Notes: generated by a model from the letters alone, not told the origin. 7,373 nt of DNA from Gammaproteobacteria bacterium (GCA_002402245.1 NVVP01000019.1:34306-41678); one strand, 5' to 3'; shown: positions 1 to 6,074, counted from the stretch's first letter. Made by a program: numbers and translations.

Positions 1-1783
1 ACCCCGGTGCTTCACCCCAACCGCGAATACCTTCAATACCTTGATTGGCAATCGCTTCAACCAATGTTTTGGCCTTATCCCAATCAATATTACTGCTATC
101 GGTATACATCACCTCTAATTGTTCAAGTAAATTTAATACCCGATTACGAGCAGGATGATCAACACCATCTAAAGCATGGTGTAAATCATTAATCACCCGT
201 TGCATTAGGCGTTTACCAATGCTTTTATCTTCTAAATTAACCGCACGCTGCAACATCATATGCAGATAACCTAATGGCCCATTAACCATCTCTTGCTGAA
301 CACCTTGTGGAAACTCAGCAAACCACTGCATATATTCAGCTTTACTCACCAGCTGAACCCGAGTGGCCATATCTTTCAACGCCGGGCCATCTTCAGGTAA
401 ATTCACCCCATCAGCTTGCAACATATCCAGTAAGGCTTCAGATGAAGTCGGTAACTCACCGGTTTGATACCCCTCCGCTTTTAATGCATACAACATATCG
501 AATAATGATTCAGGCACATTCAAATTATCGGCACCGATATTATGTCGGCCAGGAGGATGGTTGTAATAAACAATCGCTACTTTTTTGTCACTATTTTCTT
601 TGTGTTGCAAAGCTAACCAACGATTACTTCGCTGAGTCATTAAGCTTACTTGCTTATCAATCGGCAAAGTAAGCATCATCTCAGCGCCCGTCAGCGTATC
701 AATGGTCGGCTTACTCATTGCCGCCACTACCATTGCCTGACTAATGCCTTGTAACTCCGGCATGGCTACACGATAATGCACTGAATTCCAGCCCAAACCT
801 TCTTCTGATAATAACCACTCATCTTCGGTGCTATCAGAAAGTCGAATACCCTTCATCACCGGCACATTCAACTCGGTTAAATACTCATTAACCTGCTCTC
901 TTCCCTCACCGGCACCCACCACAAAGTTTTGCAGTGAAATGACTAAGCGTATTTTATCCTTCTGTGCGGCCAGTAATTTTACCGCTTCAACACTGGCCTT
1001 ACCCCACCCTGCTAATACTGCCATACAGCCCACATCATCAGATTCAATGCCCTGACAAAGTGCATCTAATAAAGCCTTCTCCCCCTGACGATCACCGGTT
1101 TCATAATCTAATAACACCACCCATGATTTCTTTTGTGCAAAATCAAACTGTTCTAGTGCTGAAGTATGATCTGAATAATAACCACGTAATGGTGATACTA
1201 ACTGAGGCGACCGGCTGGTTTTACTGTTATTAACAAGATGATTAAGCTGCTCGAACAAACCGTGCATATTGCTGCTATTACGGCCTAACCAAAATAAGCG
1301 TGTTAATAACCAATCATCATAGTGAGAGAATGTTTTTAAGCGAGCGTTAAGCCACTGCTGAGGATCTTGACCCGGCTCAGGGTTTGCCATCAAAGCATCA
1401 ATATCAGCATTGGCCAATAAAGCCTGCCCCTTAATCTTAGACGCACTGACTAAACGTCGATCACTGTGCACAGCAATGAAGTTAGTCATTAAACCTTGTG
1501 ACAAGGCATTATTTAATAACTCAGCACTCTCACCAAATACACCACCAGAGAATACTAAATCAGCCGACTTCAGCAGTTCATGTTGTTGCTGCGGCGTTAA
1601 TGATAACCACTGTTCGGTAGTGCGTATATTGACTTGTTCGCTTGCATGTTCTTTTAAAAAGTCATGGGCGCCCGATACCACTTCAGATACATTGCGTGGC
1701 GATACGATAGCCAATACAGTATCTGCATGCACAGGCACAGTAAGCACGAATAAAAGAAGCGTTGAAAATAGAGTTTTGATCAC
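1..1783 (-). CDS. cobN: Exported CobN-like cobaltochelatase subunit (3' end beyond window)
   Basis: The open frame runs without a stop from a GTG at 1783-1781 to the left edge, about 594 codons; CobN/BchH-family proteins are usually 1100-1300 residues, so roughly half is present. The family motif of large metal-chelatase subunits is seen at about residues 404-440 (YYNHPPGRHNIGAD, then LNVPESLFDMLYALKAEGY). Residues 1-20 (VIKTLFSTLLLFVLTVPVHA) form a signal peptide with likely cleavage after VHA, unlike cytoplasmic CobN of aerobic B12 synthesis. The GTG was chosen because it begins the signal peptide and the next in-frame Met is about 90 residues in; no strong ribosome site precedes it. A cobalamin riboswitch in the leader shows B12-dependent repression. 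Secreted CobN homologues occur with TonB receptors and ExbB-like proteins; a role in corrinoid, cobalt or tetrapyrrole handling in the periplasm is inference. The symbol reflects family, not proven activity. Confidence 0.85.
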   Translation of the reverse strand, partial: MIKTLFSTLLLFVLTVPVHADTVLAIVSPRNVSEVVSGAHDFLKEHASEQVNIRTTEQWLSLTPQQQHELLKSADLVFSGGVFGESAELLNNALSQGLMTNFIAVHSDRRLVSASKIKGQALLANADIDALMANPEPGQDPQQWLNARLKTFSHYDDWLLTRLFWLGRNSSNMHGLFEQLNHLVNNSKTSRSPQLVSPLRGYYSDHTSALEQFDFAQKKSWVVLLDYETGDRQGEKALLDALCQGIESDDVGCMAVLAGWGKASVEAVKLLAAQKDKIRLVISLQNFVVGAGEGREQVNEYLTELNVPVMKGIRLSDSTEDEWLLSEEGLGWNSVHYRVAMPELQGISQAMVVAAMSKPTIDTLTGAEMMLTLPIDKQVSLMTQRSNRWLALQHKENSDKKVAIVYYNHPPGRHNIGADNLNVPESLFDMLYALKAEGYQTGELPTSSEALLDMLQADGVNLPEDGPALKDMATRVQLVSKAEYMQWFAEFPQGVQQEMVNGPLGYLHMMLQRAVNLEDKSIGKRLMQRVINDLHHALDGVDHPARNRVLNLLEQLEVMYTDSSNIDWDKAKTLVEAIANQGIEGIRGWGEAPG

Positions 1784-1876
1784 GTCATGTCCAGTAAAGT
1801 AAGAAACACTACTGACAGACCTAGGGATAGACTAACGATGCAATAAGCGGCTTTTATACATAGCTCATAGATCATT

Positions 1877-1893
1877 AAAAAGCGGAAACCCGC
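1877..1893 (-). terminator. Possible intrinsic terminator of the riboswitch expression platform
   Basis: On the minus strand GCGG-GTTT-CCGC is followed directly by TTTTT, just after the aptamer and about 95 bases before the CobN-like start. A G-rich stretch immediately upstream (1891-1916) could form a competing helix. The stem has only four base pairs, so control of translation rather than transcription remains possible. Confidence 0.35.
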
Positions 1894-1927
1894 CCCCGAT
1901 TGCACCCCCCGGCTATCAGAAATAACG

Positions 1928-2105
1928 TCAAAATGGCAGGTCTTCTGGCTCACGTATCATCGCTCATCACCACCTTCCCAAAGCTTAAATTAGCTTCAGT
2001 GGTATTCAGTAAAAAACTGAGGTGACTCACTCCACGTATACAGTTGCGGGGACAGCTTCGTTTGCACGAATTCCCTATTATCTCGATTAAGAGACCATTA
2101 AAACG
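1928..2105 (-). promoter_or_regulatory. Cobalamin (adenosylcobalamin) riboswitch
   Basis: Reading the minus strand, the conserved blocks of the B12 aptamer occur in order: AATAGGGAA (2071-2079), GCTGTCCCCGCAACTGT (2040-2056), ACCACTGAAGC (1993-2003, the B12 box with one change from GCCACTG), GGGAAGG (1973-1979) and GACCTGCC (1935-1942). The helix GGTCTC/GAGAT precedes the first block. The outer ends are approximate. The element lies 145 bases upstream of, and in the same orientation as, the CobN-like gene, so cobalamin is expected to turn that gene off. Confidence 0.93.
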
Positions 2106-2112
2106 AATCTGA

Positions 2113-2136
2113 ATTATACGGGGAAATAAGATTATA
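2113..2136 (-). promoter_or_regulatory. Possible -10 elements upstream of the cobalamin riboswitch
   Basis: Two perfect TATAAT hexamers lie on the minus strand at 2118-2113 and 2136-2131, just upstream of the aptamer. Neither has a convincing -35 at the right distance, so which one is used, if either, cannot be told from sequence. Confidence 0.35.
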
Positions 2137-2249
2137 GGAAGTGCATTAAAATAAATAACTTATAAGTAGCTAATAACACTACGATTTAGTGCTTAATTAA
2201 CGTGCTATTTGAATTTAAGGATATTTTGATACTGTGTAAGGAATCGTCT

Positions 2250-2325
2250 TGGTGGGTGGTACAGGGCTCGAACCTGTGACCCTCGCCTTGTAAGGGCGAT
2301 GCTCTCCCAACTGAGCTAACCACCC
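2250..2325 (-). tRNA. tRNA-Val (anticodon UAC)
   Basis: A complete 76-base cloverleaf: acceptor stem GGGTGGT/ACCACCC, D arm GCTC-AGTTGGGA-GAGC, anticodon stem TCGCC/GGCGA with loop CTTACAA (anticodon TAC, reads GUA and probably other valine codons), variable loop GGGTC, T arm ACAGG-TTCGAGC-CCTGT, and an encoded CCA. All stems pair well. It appears to be a single tRNA transcription unit with its own promoter. Its 5' side faces the accessory region, so it does not look like the att site of a tRNA 3'-end island. Confidence 0.97.
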
Positions 2326-2339
2326 CAAGAGAAGGCGGC

Positions 2340-2368
2340 ATAATATATAGGCTGACAGGATAAAGCAA
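2340..2368 (-). promoter_or_regulatory. Sigma-70 type promoter of tRNA-Val
   Basis: On the minus strand TTGCTT (2368-2363) is followed by a 17-base spacer and TATTAT (2345-2340), then the GC-rich discriminator GCCGCC, ending about 14 bases before the mature tRNA 5' end. A GC-rich discriminator is typical of stringently controlled stable-RNA promoters. Confidence 0.65.
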
Positions 2369-2448
2369 GGTTTTATTTGTATGGGTTTAATTTTATAAAA
2401 AACTCAGATACTATTTATCCCCTTTACAGTTACTTGCTATATTTTATT

Positions 2449-3126
2449 TTAAGCCCATTCAAGCCCCTTGGGTAATTGAAAGCTACTGTACTCTACATGA
2501 ACAATACGACGATGGCTTGGCTCAGTACCTTTACTTGATGAATGTAGTAAATTAGGCCTCATCACCAATAAGTCTCCTTGCATAGCAGTGCAGATATATT
2601 CTTCTGATTCGTTAACAATACGGTCTTGGTCACTTTTTCTAAGAATCCCTGAGCGATGACTTTTGGGAATAATCTTTAAGCAACCATTAGCCTCACTAGC
2701 CTCATCAAGGTGTATACGGAAAGTCACCATATCTTCTAGCACTTCCAGTTTAGGCTGAACATGATGAATGCCGTCTTTTAAAGTCCACGGCCCCCAGCCA
2801 GCTATATTTTTATTATCACTGACTGAAATAGTCTTATCTTGATGCCAAGTAACCAGCCAGTTTTTATCAGGGGTTTTATCAAAGACAATGACTCGAACAA
2901 CCTCGGCTTTGCCTGACAAGTAGATTTCTGCTTTATCTCGGAGTAAGTCTGAATTAATAAGTTTTTTTACAGAGGATAGTTTCTTCTCTGCATTTCTAAT
3001 TCCATGTTTCGGATATTCAGAGTCTAACGACTCAATTTCATCAATAATTTCATTTATTGAATCATTGTCTAGAAAGCTAGAATGGACCTCAAACCCATTT
3101 ATTTCAAAACTCAAATCTCGCTCCAT
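2449..3126 (-). CDS. Phytanoyl-CoA dioxygenase (PhyH)-like Fe(II)/2-oxoglutarate oxygenase
   Basis: A 225-residue protein when started at ATG 3126-3124. The facial triad of Fe(II)/2-oxoglutarate oxygenases is visible: H95 and D97 in TWHQDKT, and H195 in PNLLHSSSKG, with an Arg of RRIVHVEY (206/207) placed to bind 2-oxoglutarate. The stretches AGWGPWTLKDGIHHVQP and NGCLKIIPKSHRSG are characteristic of this PhyH subfamily. The substrate is unknown; family members hydroxylate small molecules, lipids or amino acids. An upstream GTG at 3156-3154 would add ten residues (MTLPFDFILI), but its AAAAGG abuts the start codon; the ATG also lacks a clear ribosome site, so the start is uncertain. Length and triad suggest an intact enzyme. 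The 5' end lies directly after transposase debris, so its original promoter may be lost. No attC-like site is evident on either side. Confidence 0.85.
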   Translation of the reverse strand: MERDLSFEINGFEVHSSFLDNDSINEIIDEIESLDSEYPKHGIRNAEKKLSSVKKLINSDLLRDKAEIYLSGKAEVVRVIVFDKTPDKNWLVTWHQDKTISVSDNKNIAGWGPWTLKDGIHHVQPKLEVLEDMVTFRIHLDEASEANGCLKIIPKSHRSGILRKSDQDRIVNESEEYICTAMQGDLLVMRPNLLHSSSKGTEPSHRRIVHVEYSSFQLPKGLEWA

Positions 3127-3164
3127 TATCAAAATAAAATCAAAGGGAAGCGTCACCTTTTAAT

Positions 3165-3263
3165 TCAGCACAAACCAATCATGCCAGCCAATATATCCCG
3201 CTTATTATGACCTCGATGCATAATATCTAAAGGCTGACTAGAGATAACTATTCTTGATAATCT
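3165..3263 (-). pseudogene. N-terminal remnant of an IS200-like (Y1/HUH) transposase
   Basis: The minus-strand frame reads RLSRIVISSQPLDIMHRGHNKRDIL and then a few unrelated residues to a TGA at 3167-3165. This matches the start of Y1 transposases of the IS200/REP-associated type, which commonly begin with a PRxxxPxxPLHIxQRGxNR pattern. The initiator Met is missing and nothing of the middle or C-terminus follows. Identification is by pattern recall; the fragment is only about 33 codons. Confidence 0.5.
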
Positions 3264-3342
3264 GACCCAAAATGTAGATTACAAACCGACTTAAATCAGC
3301 TTTATCTTTTGGAGTAATAAGTAAATGAAGGTCACCTTTTAT
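3238..3342 (-). pseudogene. Internal (HUH-region) remnant of an IS200-like transposase
   Basis: The minus-strand frame between TGA (3345-3343) and TAG (3240-3238) reads IKGDLHLLITPKDKADLSRFVIYILGQIIKNSYL. Intact Y1 transposases have NHVHLLLTPKxxxDLSRFMxxLGxRY here, so this is the segment around the HUH motif, with the first His of the pair replaced by Asp. It overlaps the other remnant in a different frame and lies upstream of it, the reverse of the order in an intact protein. Confidence 0.55.
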
Positions 3343-3383
3343 TCAGAACGAGTTTAATAAATTTGTTACGGTGATTCCTAACG

Positions 3384-3734
3384 TTACCCACCCAAAATTA
3401 ATACAAGTAGGAAACACAAAAAACACAAGAAAAATATATGAATGACAATAGTAGATATACAAAAAATTATATTGGTAATTCTTAATTTTCGATTATTCTT
3501 GAAAATGGAGTTCCCATGAAGGAACAAATTTCCATATATCCCTAAAGTCTTATCTGTTGAAGCATTATTCTTATCTGCCGGACCATTTTCCCAAAATTCT
3601 GGATTCTCATATTCAATAGATGACCATAACCTTTCAACCATAATTACATTAAGTAATAAGAATACAAAGTATAAAAATAGACAACAATAAAATGTTATTT
3701 CTAGATGACTATCACTCATTTGTAAGTTCACCAT
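3384..3734 (-). CDS. Small two-TM membrane protein of unknown function
   Basis: I do not recognise a family. The 116-residue product has two strong hydrophobic segments (about 11-33 and 87-114) joined by a polar loop of roughly 50 residues that includes NPEFWENGPADKNNAS. With the first ATG no ribosome site is seen; an ATG five codons in (3719-3717) has GGTGA nine bases upstream and may be the true start, giving 111 residues. The C-terminus ends in the second hydrophobic segment (LVLILGG). It begins about 40 bases after attC-like sequence, the normal layout for a gene cassette. Small two-TM cassette proteins are often immunity or effector proteins, but nothing here proves a role. Confidence 0.6.
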   Translation of the reverse strand: MVNLQMSDSHLEITFYCCLFLYFVFLLLNVIMVERLWSSIEYENPEFWENGPADKNNASTDKTLGIYGNLFLHGNSIFKNNRKLRITNIIFCISTIVIHIFFLCFLCFLLVLILGG

Positions 3735-3774
3735 AATAGTTATTATTCAATAAAAAATAAACTTCTGACACCTA

Positions 3775-3837
3775 GCACACCGCCCAATTAATAGGAAAAA
3801 ATTGTTGATTAAAATAGCGCCGCTTGAAATTAATTTA
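3775..3837 (-). other. Possible 3' half of a degenerate attC site, interrupted by the IS
   Basis: The minus strand reads ATCAACAATTTTTTCC then TATTAATTGGGCGGTGTGC, resembling the 3' half of an attC, whose end is usually GGGCGTTRTGC; here GTT has become GGT. It pairs with sequence on the far side of the insertion sequence (4574-4655): GCTATTTTAATC with AGTTAAAAGC, and CCTATTAATTGGGC with GCCAAAAAATAAAGG, imperfectly. Confidence 0.42.
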
Positions 3838-3855
3838 GGGGCTGTCCCAGATAAC
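3838..3855. repeat. Left terminal inverted repeat of the IS1595-type element
   Basis: GGGGCTGTCCCAGATAAC, an exact inverted copy of 4556-4573. The transposase stop codon overlaps its inner base. Confidence 0.92.
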
Positions 3856-4529
3856 TAACCCAATTCATTCTTAATCCATTGTTTCAACTGTTTTAATTGT
3901 GCTCGTGGCTTTGGATTGTTAAATCGCCACTCACACTCCTTCAAAAATAGATAGAAATGGTCTTTAAGCACACCGTTAAATTTACGCATATGCCGCTTAG
4001 CCTGGTTTAGCTACGCTTACCTTCGGTTTCAAAAGTTCTCTATTCCATTGATGTGATTCTTCTTATCTGCAAATAACTTTGAATGATTAATTCGGTAGTG
4101 TTTGAACTCTGACACATCAAGTGCATTATAGCCTCGCCAACAATCAGAATATACAATGCTATCTGGTTTTACTTTTCCTTCAATAATGGGCATCAATGTA
4201 GCTGAGCTAGCATCAGGAATTATTTTTGTATAAACCTTGCCACCCCGCTTTAACAAACCAAATACAGGAACTTTACCTGCGGCACCACGACCTCGCTTTT
4301 CTTTTCGTCGACCACCAAAGTAAGATTCATCTACTTCAACTTCCCCACCAAAATACTCTTCGGATTCTTGCTACAAGTTTAGAAAGATAATTTCTCGTAA
4401 ATGATGAACATAATACCCACCTGTTTTACGGTTAACGCCAACTAGATCCGCAGCACATCGTGCCTTTACTCCTGCCACGAAATACTCAATTAGTTTGTTC
4501 TATTTTATAGTGCTTAATCTATTCTTCAT
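3855..4529 (-). pseudogene. IS1595-family (ISXO2-like) transposase, multiple stops
   Basis: The frame from ATG 4529 to TAG 3857-3855 gives 224 residue positions, the normal size for this family. DDE-type landmarks are readable: EVDESYFGGRR, YSDCWRGYNA and HINGIENF, followed by the C-terminal AKRHMRKFNG and WRFNNP. In-frame stops occur at codon 10 (TAG 4502-4500), at TAG 4373-4371, and at TGA, TAA and TAG between 4031 and 4011. The last cluster comes from a 21-base imperfect tandem duplication plus loss of the Trp codon after IENF. The longest intact piece (4256-4029, 75 codons) covers the second Asp and the final Glu but not the first Asp. It cannot make functional transposase, though an active relative elsewhere in the genome could still move it. 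Confidence 0.9.
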
Positions 4530-4555
4530 TCTGCCCTCGATAATACATTTTATGT

Positions 4556-4573
4556 GTTATCTGGGACAGCCCC
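4556..4573. repeat. Right terminal inverted repeat of the IS1595-type element
   Basis: GTTATCTGGGACAGCCCC, an exact inverted copy of 3838-3855, lying upstream of the transposase start. Confidence 0.92.
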
Positions 4574-4655
4574 TATATTAAATATAAAACTTTAGCCGAC
4601 ATTTCTAATGCTTTTAACTAGGCTCCACCTTTATTTTTTGGCACATTTGTTAATG
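4574..4655 (-). other. Possible 5' half of a degenerate attC site
   Basis: Twenty bases after the toxin stop, the minus strand reads CATTAACAAATGTGCC, then AAAAAATAAAGG. The AAC-containing box and GCC arm resemble the R''/L'' end of attC sites, and the arm pairs imperfectly with 3775-3837 across the insertion sequence. Its place right behind the toxin gene is where a cassette's own attC belongs. The call is tentative because the core bases are not canonical. Confidence 0.38.
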
Positions 4656-4674
4656 TATTACCTCCCCTTATAGC

Positions 4675-4941
4675 CTATTGGTATACATCTTTACGGTGTG
4701 CAACACGAATGATGAGAACGATTAGCTTTTCATCCTCAATATTGCAAATAATATGGTAATTGTTAACTCGATAACGCCATAATCCTGCGAGTTTATGTGC
4801 CAATTACTTGCCAAATCGTCGAGGGTCTTCTGCTGTTGCAATACGTTTTCGAAGGTGGCTTAGGATTTCTTTTTGAGCTTGACGATCAAGTTTTCGAAGC
4901 TCTTTATCAGCAGCATCTTCAAACTCAATCTTCCAGATCAA
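4675..4941 (-). pseudogene. RelE/ParE-type toxin, disrupted by an in-frame stop
   Basis: Reading from TTG 4941-4939 to TAG 4677-4675 gives 88 positions, the normal RelE length. The sequence IWKIEFEDAADKELRKLD, ILSHLRKRIATAEDPRRFG and LAGLWRYRVNNYHIICNI, ending VLIIRVAHRKDVYQ, is typical of RelE-family mRNA interferases, including the basic and C-terminal residues needed for activity. Codon 46 is TAA (4806-4804), splitting it into 45- and 42-residue halves. The start is also weak: TTG where relatives usually have ATG before the Trp-Lys. The 5' end overlaps the antitoxin gene by 17 bases, the usual antitoxin-first arrangement. A sequencing error at one base could restore the frame, but as written the toxin is dead. 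It lies just before attC-like sequence, fitting a former toxin-antitoxin cassette. Confidence 0.85.
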
Positions 4942-5137
4942 GATCTTGCTCCATTTCATCTAACGTCCAACGTTTCCCCTGATTTTCAAGGCGATTTAGG
5001 CTTAGATATTTATCTTCCATATCATCGAGGTGATCTAAGATGGCTTCTCTGGCATAGAATGTTTTAGTTCGACCTGTTTTGTCTGCTAGCGCTTTGAGTC
5101 GATTTTCTATTTCTTCAGGGAGTCTGATTGCAAGCAT
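4925..5137 (-). CDS. RelB-like ribbon-helix-helix antitoxin
   Basis: A 70-residue protein of normal antitoxin size. The N-terminal LAIRLPEEIENRLKALADKTGRTKTFYAREAI (residues 2-33) is a ribbon-helix-helix DNA-binding domain; the acidic C-terminus (LDEMEQDLDLED) is the usual toxin-wrapping tail. ATG 5137 is well supported by AAGGAG six bases upstream. It is the first gene of a toxin-antitoxin pair and overlaps the RelE-like frame. A 17-base palindrome just upstream is the likely operator for autorepression. The antitoxin looks intact although its toxin carries a stop codon, so it may persist as an orphan repressor or as an antidote to a related toxin elsewhere. Confidence 0.88.
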   Translation of the reverse strand: MLAIRLPEEIENRLKALADKTGRTKTFYAREAILDHLDDMEDKYLSLNRLENQGKRWTLDEMEQDLDLED

Positions 5138-5154
5138 ATTATGCTCCTTTTATA

Positions 5155-5171
5155 TACACGTATTACGTGTA
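5155..5171. promoter_or_regulatory. Operator palindrome of the toxin-antitoxin operon
   Basis: TACACGTATTACGTGTA is a perfect inverted repeat with 8-base arms and one central base, ending 17 bases upstream of the antitoxin ATG. Its position and symmetry suit binding by the ribbon-helix-helix antitoxin dimer. A separate -10/-35 pair could not be assigned with confidence. Confidence 0.7.
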
Positions 5172-5293
5172 CATCCTATCATCTTTTTAATTTTCATCTA
5201 AATATAAAAACTAAAACCAACCATTACAACCCCTTGTTTAAATAGTGTTTTTAGATACATGAAAGAAAGTAACTTGCAAACCATATAATTTAT

Positions 5294-5389
5294 GGGCTGT
5301 CCTAGATAAGTAAAATAATCTAGGATGGTGACATGAGAAAAAGTAGATTACGTGGGTATAAGCAAAGTCGTTTCATTTATAACTTATAG
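5294..5389 (+). pseudogene. 5' end remnant of a second IS1595-type element
   Basis: GGGCTGTCCTAGATAAG (5294-5310) closely matches the terminal repeat of the element at 3838-4573. It is followed by ATG 5333 and a 18-residue frame, MRKSRLRGYKQSRFIYNL, then TAG 5387-5389. The opening MRKSRL-x-x-YKQ is the usual N-terminus of IS1595-family transposases. All else of the element is missing, and the remnant is fused to the leader of the hydrolase gene. A perfect 7-base inverted repeat, CCTAGAT/ATCTAGG (5301-5307, 5318-5324), lies between repeat and ATG. Confidence 0.72.
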
Positions 5390-5400
5390 GAAAATATATT

Positions 5401-6003
5401 ATGAGTAACATTAAAACAATTCGAGATATCGCAGGGTTGAGCAATGAATCAAGCCCCATCAGTAATTCTGCTCTGATTATTATTGATGCACAAAACACGT
5501 ACACTGAAGGTGTGATGAAACTAGAGGGTATGAATTCGGCTTTAATTGAATGTAAAAAATTACTTAATCGATTTAGAAGTGCTGGACGACCTATTTTTCA
5601 TATCCAGCACGATGCAGGGGAAGGAACGCCCTACGACATCAATGATCGCATTGGCCAGATTATCGATATCGTTTCACCTCTTAACGGTGAGGCCGTGATT
5701 ACTAAAAACTACCCAAACTCCTTTGTACAAACAGAATTGGATGAATTGTTGAAACAGGCCGATATAAGTAACCTTATCCTTGTCGGATTCATGTCACATA
5801 TATGTGTAAATGCAACTGCTAATGGCGCCTTTAGCTTAGGCTATACCCCCACAGTTGTCGCTTCAGCAACCGCTACCAGAGCATTACCCTCAAAAGTCAC
5901 AGGTAAAGTCCTACCTTCTGAACAAGTTAAAGAAGTAGCACTAGCTTCATTGTCTGACTTACCTTCAGCAGTGGTTGCTTCAGTAGAAGATGTTCCTGAT
6001 TAG
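5401..6003 (+). CDS. Isochorismatase-family cysteine hydrolase
   Basis: A 200-residue protein, the normal size of the family. The catalytic Asp-Lys-Cys triad is visible: D29 in LIIIDAQNTY, K102 in ITKNYPNSF and C135 in GFMSHICVNAT, with the family's cis-peptide region just before the Cys. Relatives hydrolyse isochorismate, nicotinamide, N-carbamoyl compounds or other amides; nothing here fixes the substrate. The C-terminal stretch ATRALPSKVTGKVLPSEQV resembles the substrate-lid region of stand-alone hydrolases. ATG 5401 has AGGA nine bases upstream (5388-5391), overlapping the stop of the IS remnant. It is the only clear plus-strand gene and faces away from its minus-strand neighbour, the antitoxin. 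Its promoter must lie in or before the IS remnant. Confidence 0.9.
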   Translation: MSNIKTIRDIAGLSNESSPISNSALIIIDAQNTYTEGVMKLEGMNSALIECKKLLNRFRSAGRPIFHIQHDAGEGTPYDINDRIGQIIDIVSPLNGEAVITKNYPNSFVQTELDELLKQADISNLILVGFMSHICVNATANGAFSLGYTPTVVASATATRALPSKVTGKVLPSEQVKEVALASLSDLPSAVVASVEDVPD

Positions 6004-6048
6004 ATCCTGAGCAGCTCATTATATTCTCTGACTGAAGTAACTTCATGG

Positions 6049-6074
6049 AAAATCAAGTTTGCCGACCCCTTGAT
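6049..6074 (-). terminator. Weak terminator-like hairpin between convergent genes
   Basis: On the minus strand ATCAAG and CTTGAT form six-base arms around an 11-base loop, followed by TTTCC. It follows the small acidic gene and lies between it and the convergent hydrolase gene. The stem is AT-rich and the T-run short. Confidence 0.25.

Larger units (their letters stand above)
3838..4573 (-). mobile_element. IS1595-family (IS1016-like) insertion sequence, inactivated
   Basis: A 736-base element bounded by perfect 18-base inverted repeats, GGGGCTGTCCCAGATAAC at 3838-3855 and its complement at 4556-4573; the match extends two further bases (TA) on each side. It holds one transposase reading frame on the minus strand, full-length in outline but with several stops. 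IS1595 elements usually make 8-bp AT-rich target duplications; here the left flank TTAATTTA and right flank TATATTAA are not identical, so no duplication can be shown. Confidence 0.9.

Noticed and set aside
7..1802. Several plus-strand frames of 60-130 codons
   Set aside because: They lie opposite the long CobN-like frame, have low-complexity sequences unlike proteins and no ribosome sites.
2186..2368. Minus-strand 60-codon frame reading SVGRASPLQGEGHRFEPC
   Set aside because: It is a translation through the tRNA-Val gene, a familiar artefact.
3830..4581. Target-site duplication around the IS1595-type element
   Set aside because: Flanks TTAATTTA and TATATTAA are AT-rich and nearly mirror each other but are not direct repeats.
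4797..5067. Two plus-strand frames of about 60 codons
   Set aside because: Both are opposite the toxin-antitoxin pair, which has clear family signatures.
6023..6045. Palindrome TGAAGTAACTTCA after the hydrolase gene as a terminator
   Set aside because: It has a one-base loop and no T-run; it cannot form a normal terminator hairpin.
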